Below the pieces are notes generated by a model. The model ran no database searches, was not told where the DNA came from, and was given only the letters and a program-made list of their open reading frames with translations. A program made the translations under genes and the position numbers. 64,000 bases of DNA from Yamadazyma tenuis (Eukaryota > Ascomycota > Pichiomycetes > Serinales > Debaryomycetaceae). This document shows, one piece after another, positions 56,646 through 64,000 of this stretch; the stretch's first letter is position 1, and every line of letters starts with the position of its first letter. The stretch spans positions 744,001 to 808,000 of the forward strand of contig NC_089462.1 in NCBI RefSeq assembly GCF_029203305.1, given 5' to 3'.

Positions 56646-56694
56646 GCACCGCCTTCTCGCACCGCCTTCAATGCACCGCGGCCACACACCGCCG
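56646..56694 (+). repeat. Clustered GCACCGC(CTTC) repeats
   Basis: GCACCGCCTTC at 56646-56656 and 56659-56669, GCACCGCGG from 56673 and CACACCGCCG to 56694, spaced 13-14 bp. This looks like an array of binding sites about 400 bp before the Ala-rich gene. Confidence 0.6.
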
Positions 56695-57025
56695 AGGTCA
56701 CGGTCAAAACGTGCCTTAGCCAAAACTGAGGCTGGACTTGGGGGATTGATGTCCTAAACATTCCACCAGCATCTGAGACCTCGTCAACAGCCCGGCCAAC
56801 ATTGACACACACCCAGGCCCAATGACGTCGAAGAATTTTGACAGATTTCCTGCACCTCCTCGTTGACGATCCAATACATTTCCCCTTTAGTACCAAATGT
56901 AAACCCAGCCCAGTTTTGATCTCTGCTGACTCCGTACTGCCCCTTAAACCAGCACTGATTATTTTGGCGGCTGGCGTCCAGCTCACTATTTTTATATTTA
57001 GAACCCTTTCATTGATTCGCTCGGG

Positions 57026-57034
57026 TATATAATA
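57026..57034 (+). promoter_or_regulatory. TATA box of the Ala-rich gene
   Basis: TATATAATA 55 bp upstream of the ATG at 57089. It supports that start and the plus strand as the coding strand. Confidence 0.55.
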
Positions 57035-57088
57035 AGGTGGAAAGACTTTGATCTCACAAACTTAATTCCATCAACTTAAAATTAAAGA

Positions 57089-57724
57089 ATGGTGAACGCT
57101 ATCAATTACGCTGTTACTGATATTTCCGGAATAGCCTCTGCTGCTGCTGCTGCTGGTGAAGGTGTTGCCTCTGGTGCCGTTGCTGCTTTTACTGCCGCCA
57201 CCTCGGCCGCGGTTGCGGCCGGTGAAGACGCTGCGTCCGCCGCTGTGAGCGTTGCTGGTGCTGTAACCTCCGGTGCTGCGGGTGCTGTCAAAACCGCCAC
57301 CTCTGCTGGGGCCGCACTTGGTGAGGCCGCCGCCTCCGACGTCGCGAGCGCCGCCGAAGCAGGTGTCACCGACGCTGCCTCGTTGGCCAATGCCGCTACT
57401 GCCGCTGCTGCGTCCTTGGTGAGTGATGCTGTTTCCGGTTCTTCTGACGTTGACTCAGTGGTGGCCGACCTCACGTCTGCTGCCGAGTCTGCTAAAAAGT
57501 CGGCCGACCCCTCGTTGGACATTTCTGCCGATGTGGCCTCGGCTTCGTCGGTTTTTGCTACACACAGCACGAAGGTCGCTACTTCGTCGAAGCATAGTTC
57601 TTCATCTTCCACCGCGTCGTCATCTAATGCTGCTTCTCCTACACACATCGATGGGGGCAAGTGGAAGAGCGCTGCTGCCATCGCCGCCATTGTGGGCTTC
57701 AGTTTTGTCTTCAATGCTTTGTAA
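57089..57724 (+). CDS. Alanine-rich protein with hydrophobic C-terminus
   Basis: A 211-residue protein that I cannot assign. Residues 15-115 are nearly all Ala, Ser, Gly, Val, Thr with regularly placed Glu/Asp; AAGE(G/D) recurs, then ALGEAAASDVASAAEAG. This would give long amphipathic helices, as in LEA-type or other Ala-rich helical proteins. A Ser-rich stretch (about 150-185) follows. The end is hydrophobic after a lysine pair: KWKSAAAIAAIVGFSFVFNAL. That end fits a GPI signal or a tail anchor, but no cleavable N-terminal signal is obvious, which favours tail anchoring. G+C is high and GCT/GCC are mixed. A TATA box upstream and the clean end support the plus strand; a 202-residue frame on the minus strand is its mirror. 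Confidence 0.7.
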   Translation: MVNAINYAVTDISGIASAAAAAGEGVASGAVAAFTAATSAAVAAGEDAASAAVSVAGAVTSGAAGAVKTATSAGAALGEAAASDVASAAEAGVTDAASLANAATAAAASLVSDAVSGSSDVDSVVADLTSAAESAKKSADPSLDISADVASASSVFATHSTKVATSSKHSSSSSTASSSNAASPTHIDGGKWKSAAAIAAIVGFSFVFNAL

Positions 57725-57811
57725 TGAATATTATGTATGTATAAAAATGAACGTTTGGATTTATGGTAGACATTTTTTTGCAGTCGCGGGTCGCGAAATT
57801 TCTTAGCTAAT

Positions 57812-58723
57812 ATGAACCGACCAGCGAGAGTTCAGGTGGATCCAAGCTCGTTGCCCGATGATAGGCCACCACAGACTGGCAATGTGTTCAACGTATGGTA
57901 CTTGAAGTGGTCGGGAGGTGATGGCAGTAAAAATTACGAGAAACTGCGCTTTCGAGTCGATATCACTCGAGACTCCGGCCGCACCAAAGCCAACAAGTCT
58001 TTGACCTCCACCATATGTTTGTACTTTGGGCGTGGCTGCTGCTACAGAGGCAAGTCATGTGACTTTCTCCATCGGTTGCCGTGTGAAACGGACTATTTCC
58101 CGCCCACCCAGGACTGTTTTGGTAGAGATAAGACGTTTGCTCATCGCGATGACATGGATGGCGTGGGAGCTTTGAACAAGATAAATGACACCATCTACGT
58201 AAGTGGGTTGCATCCCGGTGATCACACCGAGAGTGTGCTCCTGAGGCACTTTCTGGAGTTTGGCAGCATCGCCAAAATCAAGGTGTTATACAATAAGAGT
58301 TGTGCCTTCATAACATTTAAGCACGAGTTCGAGGCTCAGTTTGCAAAAGAAGCCATGCAATGTCAATCTTTGGACGATAATGAGGTGTTGATGATACGAT
58401 GGGCAAACGATGATCCGGATCCCACCAGCCAGGTGGAAAAGAAGAGGAAACTCGAGGAGATCACTGTGAATACTGTGAAGAACTTGTTAAATCGTCAGCA
58501 GCAGGAGCATGAAGAATCAGAGACAGAGGATCCAGAGATCGTGGAGCCTGAAGAGCCTGCGAGTCCGGAGCATGAACCAGGGCAAAAACTACTTGAGCAT
58601 TCTATATTCAACCAGAACTCATTGCTGGTGCTATCCAAGTTGAAAAAGAGAAAAATGGATATGAAACCTAAAGATCCTCCTAAAACACTTGACTTACTGG
58701 GGTACTCCAGTGATGAGGAATAG
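57812..58723 (+). CDS. CWC2: Cwc2, NTC-related spliceosome RNA-binding protein
   Basis: A 303-residue protein that contacts U6 snRNA and the intron and links the NTC to the spliceosome core. The Torus/zinc-finger domain has the CCCH set Cys69, Cys77, Cys83 and His87 (CLYFGRGCCYRGKSCDFLH). The RRM spans about residues 127-200 (DTIYVSGL, then SCAFITFKHEFEAQFA). The tail is acidic and Pro-containing, with a Lys-rich end. The length is near the yeast protein (339). Its stop is 3 bp from the stop of PRP28 on the opposite strand, so the two transcripts must overlap. Confidence 0.95.
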   Translation: MNRPARVQVDPSSLPDDRPPQTGNVFNVWYLKWSGGDGSKNYEKLRFRVDITRDSGRTKANKSLTSTICLYFGRGCCYRGKSCDFLHRLPCETDYFPPTQDCFGRDKTFAHRDDMDGVGALNKINDTIYVSGLHPGDHTESVLLRHFLEFGSIAKIKVLYNKSCAFITFKHEFEAQFAKEAMQCQSLDDNEVLMIRWANDDPDPTSQVEKKRKLEEITVNTVKNLLNRQQQEHEESETEDPEIVEPEEPASPEHEPGQKLLEHSIFNQNSLLVLSKLKKRKMDMKPKDPPKTLDLLGYSSDEE

Positions 58724-58726
58724 ACA

Positions 58727-60349
58727 CTAGTCTTTAATGGTCTGATTGCGATTCACAAGGAATGCAGGCAAATTCTTCTTGAGAAACCGTCTCAAATCAG
58801 GAAAGAGTGGCTCATCACCGTCCTCAATAAATGTATAACTATTACCCTTGGTACCGGCTCTTCCAGTTCTACCAATTCTGTGGATATACTCGTCCACCCG
58901 CTTGGTCATTTGGTAGTTCACTACTAACGACACATTTGCAATGTCAATTCCTCTTGCAGCCACATCGGTGGCTACTAGGATGCGGACTCGCCCATTTCTG
59001 AACTCATCAATGGACCTTTCTCTTGCCTGCTGGGACTTAGATCCGTGAATGGTGATATTCTTGTAGCCTTTTTCTGCCAACGAGTCGGAAAGCTCCTCGA
59101 CCGTTTTGATGTAATTAGCAAATACAATAATCGAGTATACTTTGTTTCTTCTGGCGTGCTTGTTGATGACTTGGACCAACTTTTCAAACTTCGTATCCAT
59201 GTACTTAGTCTGAATGAACTCAAATTCCTGGTTGATATTGTCGACCTTTTCGCCGATTTGGCCAATCACCAATTGCACCGGCTTTATAAGATACTTCTTT
59301 GTCATCGTATTTATGGAGTCCGAGAACGTCGCGGTGAACATCATAGTGATTCTTTTGTCTAACTTAAACGTTTGTCGGTCAGCTTCGTTGATCTCCGGCA
59401 AGTTCTCATAGATGGTGTTCAACGGCTTCTCAAAGCCCATATCTATCATTCTATCTGCTTCATCGAATATCACATAGTAGCACTTGCTCAAATTTATTAT
59501 TTTCCTCTCAAGCGAGTCCACTAGTCGACCTGGAGTGGCAACAATGATATGAACGCCGTCTTTGATGGCCGATATCGTCTCTTCGTAGCTGTGTCCACCA
59601 ATAATACTCACCGATGTGAGGTTTAACGCCAGGCAGAACCTAGTTAACTCAGTGGTGATTTGGTTAGCCAATTCTCTGGTGGGAGCCAAAATGACTCCAA
59701 GAGGTTTGTTCAAGTTGAACTCTTGAATATGTTCATACTTTAAGTAGTTTTCCTCGATAGAGAGGATGTAGTGCAAAAGGGGAAGCACGTATGCAAGGGT
59801 TTTACCGGACCCGGTTTCTGCAATTCCAATAATGTCTTGTTGGTGGGTTGCAATGGGGATGGAAGCTCTTTGGACGGGAGTAGGATCGGCGAACTTCAGC
59901 GTCTCGAGAATGTTCACGATGGACTTGTCGAGGACAGATTCACCCCACGACCTTATGGGATGGATCTTGGTGCCCTTGGTGATGATGTTGAACTCGTCTT
60001 TCAAATCTCTCCAGTCTGACTCAGACATCTCCTGTAAACTCTTTGCTGACCAGTGGACAGACGGTGGTGGAAGAGTGTCGTCAAAGTCGTCAAGCTCTAG
60101 TAGAGGTGTGTAACCGCGAGAGGTATCATCTGACTGGTCCCAGTCGAAATTGAACTGGGTTTTTATTGGTTTCTTGTTTTGGGTGATGATAGTTGGTTCA
60201 GGTGTAAGTTGGTCACTTTGAACCACCAGTTCGATTTTCTTTGGCTTCACCACAAGTTTGGCTTCCGGCTTCGACACTCGGTCGCGTTTCTTGATGAACC
60301 GTGGTGTGTCGTTTTTGACTAGCTCATCTATGGAAATAGGCCTCGTCAT
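58727..60349 (-). CDS. PRP28: DEAD-box RNA helicase Prp28
   Basis: A 540-residue spliceosomal helicase that swaps U1 for U6 at the 5' splice site. The order of motifs is Q motif (FADPTPVQRASIPIA), AETGSGKT, PTRELANQ, TPGRLVDS, DEADRMIDMGFEKPL, TATFS, VATDVAARGIDIANVSLV and HRIGRTGRAG. The N-terminal extension is charged and ends in a Prp28-typical SW.ESVLDKSI stretch before the core. Length is slightly under S. cerevisiae Prp28 (588). DEADRMIDMGFE and the insertion before motif Ia (YLKYEHIQEFNLNK) fit Prp28 rather than other DEAD-box proteins. Confidence 0.94.
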   Translation of the reverse strand: MTRPISIDELVKNDTPRFIKKRDRVSKPEAKLVVKPKKIELVVQSDQLTPEPTIITQNKKPIKTQFNFDWDQSDDTSRGYTPLLELDDFDDTLPPPSVHWSAKSLQEMSESDWRDLKDEFNIITKGTKIHPIRSWGESVLDKSIVNILETLKFADPTPVQRASIPIATHQQDIIGIAETGSGKTLAYVLPLLHYILSIEENYLKYEHIQEFNLNKPLGVILAPTRELANQITTELTRFCLALNLTSVSIIGGHSYEETISAIKDGVHIIVATPGRLVDSLERKIINLSKCYYVIFDEADRMIDMGFEKPLNTIYENLPEINEADRQTFKLDKRITMMFTATFSDSINTMTKKYLIKPVQLVIGQIGEKVDNINQEFEFIQTKYMDTKFEKLVQVINKHARRNKVYSIIVFANYIKTVEELSDSLAEKGYKNITIHGSKSQQARERSIDEFRNGRVRILVATDVAARGIDIANVSLVVNYQMTKRVDEYIHRIGRTGRAGTKGNSYTFIEDGDEPLFPDLRRFLKKNLPAFLVNRNQTIKD

Positions 60350-60376
60350 AAGTGTTTGTAAAATTCGCGATTCTAT

Positions 60377-61792
60377 CTAAGATCTACTTGAATAGCGAAT
60401 ATACGCAAGAATTAAAAAGATCACAGCTGCACCAAGCCCGCAGGTGATAGAGAACGTCTCCGCGTAGCATCCCGATCCTTCGGTGCACACGTATTCACCC
60501 GCATCATTGTACTTTGAATGGGCATCATAAATGTGTCCGAACATCGAAGACATGAGGGTCAAGCCAAAGGCAGTGCTGGAGTACATCAAACCCCAGATGA
60601 AACTGTAGTTTTCCATGTTAAAAATGTCGGAGATGATCACCGGGTAGCAGGTGAAGCTGAACCCGTACGCGTAGCCGATAATGGACGATACCACCAGCAA
60701 AAACACATTGGCCCCCAGGAGCGAGGCCGCGAAATGGTCTAACTTGAGGGTGTTGAGAAGGTGTCCTACAAGCATAATGCACAAGCCCATCACCAAGTTC
60801 CAATGCCTTTGACAGTGTAACTTATGGACCAAGTAATCGCTCTGGGGCCCCGATGAAAGGCGGCCGAGGAACGAAAACACCGCTATAAGTGACACCTGAA
60901 TCGCTTGCAAATGGTGCAAGTCGATCAGATCATCATCATAATAGTTGTACACGGCCTTGACCACAAACCCCACCTCGAAAATGTACATTTGTCCCAAGCC
61001 CTGAACAATGGAGAATACCACGAAATGGAACCAGAAGATTGGGTGTAACAAGGAGTGTTTTAAGTCCTGGTGCTTTAAATCTACTTTTGCAGCCACTTCG
61101 TCTGCTGACTCCGAAGGAATTAAATCAGGTGTTTGCATGAGACTCACCTCATCTTCCAGCTCGGACTTGGACTTGTAGTGGCCCTCTACCCGAACAAACA
61201 AAAACCCAATGAAAATCATGAGACCGGTGCTAATATGCAAATAGTTCAAGAAACTGGCGACATCTCCGTCAAACACGCGACTGGAAAGATACAGGTGAAG
61301 CAACGCTGAAATGGCAAACAGCGCTATGGTGATGCTCTGGGCCGTTCCCTTGAAGTTAGGGAACTCGATGGCCACCGCCTTGATGGCGCTGAAGTACCCG
61401 GCCGTCGATCCGATCCCTATTAAAAACATGGCTGTCACAAGGCTCGATACGGAACTATGTGCACCTGCCAAGTACAACTCATATAACCATTTATAACCCA
61501 GAAAAACACAGACACAGCTGATCAACATGGGGATCTGGGTACCGTAGGTGTCTGTCAAAATGCCGCCGAGAAGTCCTCCCACAGCAGATCCTATCACGGT
61601 ACTGATATTCAAACTGGACGATTGGCTGGTGGTCAAATGGCACTGTTCTGCCAACTGGGTGGAGTATACAGAGTAGGCAAAAAGGGTACCGCACGCGAGT
61701 GCCACTGGTACAGAACAGATGAAAATGAGCCAGTGATTGGTGGCAGGGAGTCGTTTGTTAACAGCCACCAATACATCGTGGACAGCTCTCAT
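60377..61792 (-). CDS. MFS transporter, nodulin-like/Mch1-type
   Basis: A 471-residue major facilitator with about 12 membrane segments and a central hydrophilic loop (about residues 210-250). The first half has the nodulin-like pattern, for example GTLFAYSVYSTQLAEQCHL then GGLLGGILTDTYG and STAGYFSAIKAVAIEFPN. The C-terminal half keeps FLGRLSSGPQSDYLV. S. cerevisiae Mch1 and YMR155W share this layout. The YMR155W type seems at least as close because of the end CTEGSGCYAETF. Despite the monocarboxylate-like name of Mch1, substrates are not established. EGD1 starts 193 bp away in the other direction. Confidence 0.8.
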   Translation of the reverse strand: MRAVHDVLVAVNKRLPATNHWLIFICSVPVALACGTLFAYSVYSTQLAEQCHLTTSQSSSLNISTVIGSAVGGLLGGILTDTYGTQIPMLISCVCVFLGYKWLYELYLAGAHSSVSSLVTAMFLIGIGSTAGYFSAIKAVAIEFPNFKGTAQSITIALFAISALLHLYLSSRVFDGDVASFLNYLHISTGLMIFIGFLFVRVEGHYKSKSELEDEVSLMQTPDLIPSESADEVAAKVDLKHQDLKHSLLHPIFWFHFVVFSIVQGLGQMYIFEVGFVVKAVYNYYDDDLIDLHHLQAIQVSLIAVFSFLGRLSSGPQSDYLVHKLHCQRHWNLVMGLCIMLVGHLLNTLKLDHFAASLLGANVFLLVVSSIIGYAYGFSFTCYPVIISDIFNMENYSFIWGLMYSSTAFGLTLMSSMFGHIYDAHSKYNDAGEYVCTEGSGCYAETFSITCGLGAAVIFLILAYIRYSSRS

Positions 61793-61985
61793 GTTGATTG
61801 TAGATTAGATTAATTAGGTGCGCGAAGTGTGGAGCCGAGCGAGGGCCTCACTGTGGGACTCGCACGGATGGGGTTGGAGTCGTGTACAGACGAGTACAAA
61901 TTTTTCGCAGTGCAGTGCAGTTTGAGTGAGTGAAAAATCTTCGACGAAACTCACCATATAGTAATACTATTAAATCAGTTCCAGC

Positions 61986-62447
61986 ATGCCTATTGATCCC
62001 GAAAAATTAGCCAAGTTGCAAAAATCCTCGTCCAAGAAGGTCGGTGGTTCCAGAATCAAGGCCAAGAAGGTCATCAAGGAACAAGATGATGTCAAATTGA
62101 TGGAAACCTTGGGAAAATTCAAGGCCACTAAGATCCAAAACGTCACCGAAGCTAACTTCTTCAAAGATGACGGTAAGGTTTTACACTTTAAGAGAGTTGG
62201 TGTCCAAGGTGCCAATGACTACAACACTTTTGCTTTCACTGGTTACCCACAAGAAGTTGAAGTTACTAAGTTGATTCCAGACATTTTGCCACAATTGGGA
62301 GCTGAAAACTTGGAAATCTTGAGTCAGTTGGCCAAGCAAATCCAAGAAGGAAGAACTCCTCAACTTGACAAGGAAGGAAACTTGGCTGCTGACGATGAAG
62401 AAATCCCAGACTTGACTGAAGGACAAAAGTTCGACGAAGTTGAGTAA
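61986..62447 (+). CDS. EGD1: Nascent polypeptide-associated complex beta subunit
   Basis: A 153-residue ribosome-bound chaperone subunit (beta-NAC) that pairs with Egd2. The N-terminal ribosome-contact motif region RIKAKKV at about residues 22-28 is followed by the NAC domain (about 33-95): KATKIQNVTEANFFKDDGKV, LHFKRVGVQGANDYNTFAFTG and the PQEVEVTKLIPDILPQLG block. The acidic tail DDEEIPDLTEGQKFDEVE is standard. TTG is almost the only Leu codon and no CTG occurs, consistent with very high expression. Confidence 0.97.
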   Translation: MPIDPEKLAKLQKSSSKKVGGSRIKAKKVIKEQDDVKLMETLGKFKATKIQNVTEANFFKDDGKVLHFKRVGVQGANDYNTFAFTGYPQEVEVTKLIPDILPQLGAENLEILSQLAKQIQEGRTPQLDKEGNLAADDEEIPDLTEGQKFDEVE

Positions 62448-62629
62448 GTTACGAATCATGTACTTGATTAATAGGATAATACATGTAGATAAGCTTTCTG
62501 AGTACAACCGTGTAGTGCCACCTCTAGCTTTTTATTGTTTGTGTGATTCCCCCTGTTTTAGTGGGTGTATGGGCCGGATACAGCAGATTTGCTCGCTCTC
62601 ACAATTTGCTTTCTCGCAAACCTCCAATC

Positions 62630-63253
62630 ATGGCCAGATCCTTCTACGAAGACGACGAGGTGGTCATTACCAAACCCGGCTACAATGCCGAGATCTCCAA
62701 GGACTTGAAACAACAACAAGGTGCCCATGGCGATGTTTCACTTGTCAAAGGTATGACTATTCGGACGGTACCCTATTTAGAGTCGCTGTTGAACAAAGCC
62801 AGATTATATTTACATGATAAACTCTCGGTAATTGAGGCCGAAATCGACACCCAAATCAGTGCCACCCGCAATGAACTCAATACCTTAAGCACCAAAGTCA
62901 GCACCCTGATCAAAGACCCGGTGTTGCCCAATATAATCTACATTTTGACCCTCACTTTGACTGGATCCATTTTGGCCAGTAAGTCTTCATTGCCCACCCG
63001 GTTTCTTGCACCTACATTGTTTGGAACGGCATCCTTTGCTTACTATATGCCCCAAACCTTCCAGGGAACCAAAGCAAAGCTAGTATATTTTGAGTCAGAA
63101 AAGTTTCCCGAAGTGTTTCAACAACAATCCAAGATCTTGAAGGAATTGGACAACCAGAAGACACAATTGGAGGCCACGTTGGCCAGTACTGAAACCAGTC
63201 TAACTACAGTGGTTCATGATGCTAGAGTATATATTTATGACTTGTTCAAGTAG
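62630..63253 (+). CDS. MIC27: MICOS subunit, Mic27-like (apolipoprotein O family)
   Basis: A 207-residue mitochondrial inner-membrane protein of the MICOS complex, which shapes cristae junctions. MARSFYEDDEVV resembles the start of yeast Mic27. Then come RTVPYLESLLNKARLYLHD, a helical stretch, two membrane segments at about residues 95-135 separated by KSSLPTRF, and YMPQTF, comparable to the WAPQTS of yeast Mic27. A helical C-terminus ends in VYIYDLFK. The ATG at 62630 is used; 29 codons further up the frame starts only with GTG. Mic26 is the alternative within the family. The stop is separated by a single base from the stop of the next gene on the other strand. Confidence 0.75.
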   Translation: MARSFYEDDEVVITKPGYNAEISKDLKQQQGAHGDVSLVKGMTIRTVPYLESLLNKARLYLHDKLSVIEAEIDTQISATRNELNTLSTKVSTLIKDPVLPNIIYILTLTLTGSILASKSSLPTRFLAPTLFGTASFAYYMPQTFQGTKAKLVYFESEKFPEVFQQQSKILKELDNQKTQLEATLASTETSLTTVVHDARVYIYDLFK

Positions 63254-63254
63254 C

Positions 63255-64000
63255 TCAGCTGGCTAAGATATCGTAGGTGGTATAGGATAATGCACACGCA
63301 CCAATGACAAGGAGTCCGTAGTTCAGGTATGCCAAAACAATTCTCCGTCTGATCTCGGCGGGGGACAAGCCTTCGCCAATGACACAGCAGCTTCGCAAAT
63401 GCAACATCGGAGGATACATGTACACCAACGGGATACAGGCAAAACATCCCACAAATGAAACAAACTTGTCCAAGTTCTTCCCACCATACAAGGCTATAAT
63501 TGCGGTCCCAATAACAAAGGATGCTCTAAAAAGGTTCTTGAGCCATTTTATGGTCAACGAGTTCTTACCGGTTCTCACAAACAACTTCAGCTCGATCAAC
63601 CGGATGGCCGGGAAGATCTGAAGTGGGGTGGACAACAAGATGGCCAACGAGTACAACAACTGGATGGAAATCACAAACACCGAGTCCTGCGGCAAGTTCA
63701 AGAGGATGACGGTCTCGATGTGCTGCCCGTATGTCACATAGCCCAAGGTCCCCACCCCAATCATGATAACGGATATGGTGAGGATGACTTGAAACAACAC
63801 TTTGGGGAAATGGTTGGGGTAAATCATTGATTCCTGGATGGGAATAATCAAGCCGATTCCCTCGAATGCAAATATGGCGATTCCTATGAACATGGAAAAT
63901 TCCTTCTTGTTGAAGAGGAACTGAATGCCGTCACCCACAGCACCACTGTTCTCAATGAACAAGTCAATCAAAATGAAATAAATAATCGTCACCAACCCAA
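63255..64000 (-). CDS. AVT3: Vacuolar amino acid transporter, Avt3/Avt4-type (partial, N-terminal part beyond window)
   Basis: About 248 C-terminal residues of an amino acid/auxin permease (AAAP) family transporter; the frame stays open to the right edge. At least five membrane segments are visible. FSMFIGIAIFAFEGIGLIIP then ESMIYPNHFPKVLFQVILT matches the Avt3/Avt4 group, which exports neutral and basic amino acids from the vacuole. FPAIRLIELKLFVRTGKNS and a final CALSYTTYDILAS close the protein. The symbol is tentative, since Avt3 and Avt4 cannot be separated from this part. Confidence 0.82.
   Translation of the reverse strand, partial: GLVTIIYFILIDLFIENSGAVGDGIQFLFNKKEFSMFIGIAIFAFEGIGLIIPIQESMIYPNHFPKVLFQVILTISVIMIGVGTLGYVTYGQHIETVILLNLPQDSVFVISIQLLYSLAILLSTPLQIFPAIRLIELKLFVRTGKNSLTIKWLKNLFRASFVIGTAIIALYGGKNLDKFVSFVGCFACIPLVYMYPPMLHLRSCCVIGEGLSPAEIRRRIVLAYLNYGLLVIGACALSYTTYDILAS

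Larger units (their letters stand above)
56099..57088. other. 0.99-kb divergent spacer with direct repeats
   Basis: No supported gene. The left end includes a minus-strand TATAAAAG at 56133-56140. CTTAGCCAAAA(A/C)TGAG occurs twice (56450-56465 and 56715-56730). A cluster of GCACCGC units is at 56646-56694. TATATAATA at 57026-57034 serves the right-hand gene. Open frames at 56488-56757 and 56609-56986 overlap on opposite strands and look accidental. Confidence 0.55.

Noticed and set aside
56488..56986. 89- and 125-residue frames in the metallothionein/Ala-rich spacer
   Set aside because: They overlap on opposite strands, have no motifs, and cover repeated promoter-like DNA.
57106..57714. 202-residue open frame antisense to the Ala-rich gene
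   Set aside because: It arises because GCx codons read backwards give few stops; the TATA, start context and sensible C-terminus are on the plus strand.

Overview
The window is 64 kb of nuclear chromosome from a budding yeast. Nearly every gene is a single uninterrupted exon with a clear yeast orthologue, spacers are short, leucine is mostly TTG, and the one tRNA gene has the class II tRNA-Ser form with an intron. The gene content and protein character fit the Saccharomycetales, most likely the CTG-Ser1 group (Debaryomyces, Meyerozyma, Yamadazyma, Candida relatives). The sign of the altered code is a CTG codon in PPA2 at a position that is serine in S. cerevisiae Ppa2, aligned from memory. 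Highly expressed genes (CTA1, GUA1, EGD1) appear to have no in-frame CTG. Protein strings quoted here use the standard code, so any CTG-encoded L may really be S. I see no transposon, phage, CRISPR array or rRNA.

Left to right: a gene tail at the edge; BUD31 just behind an intron-containing tRNA-Ser(CGA); an OSCA/TMEM63-type channel; PPA2; NUP192; OCA4; ARG5,6; a TCP11-domain gene; RGS2. A spacer-rich stretch (17.6-21.4 kb) follows, holding a small GPI-type wall protein and a ketopantoate-reductase family gene. Next come a 1553-residue mitochondrial repeat protein of unknown function, TMA16/CAF20 (divergent, with PAC and RRPE motifs), EFR3/CEF1 (divergent), RIM20, MOD5 (one short intron inside the P-loop coding region) and an unidentified Ser/Thr-rich protein with a 2-kb upstream region. 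Then RAM2, a carnosine methyltransferase-like gene, YTM1, GUA1, PPT2/FSF1, ERG12, MSO1/MSS116, SLP1/RAI1, CTA1, a tiny metallothionein, an Ala-rich tail-anchored or GPI-type protein, CWC2, PRP28, an MFS gene, EGD1, a MIC27-like MICOS subunit and the C-terminal part of an AVT3-type vacuolar transporter that runs off the right edge.

The genes are mostly housekeeping and do not form one pathway, but some themes recur. Four encode spliceosome factors (BUD31, CEF1, CWC2, PRP28). Several serve mitochondria (PPA2, ARG5,6, PPT2, FSF1, MSS116, MIC27, the 1553-residue protein). Ribosome and translation factors are TMA16, CAF20, YTM1 and EGD1. MOD5 modifies A37 of tRNAs such as the tRNA-Ser found here. 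The least explained parts are the large mitochondrial repeat protein, the small low-complexity secreted or tail-anchored proteins, and the long structured spacers at 17.6-19.0, 37.1-39.1, 42.8-43.9 and 56.1-57.1 kb. No undescribed multi-gene system could be demonstrated.
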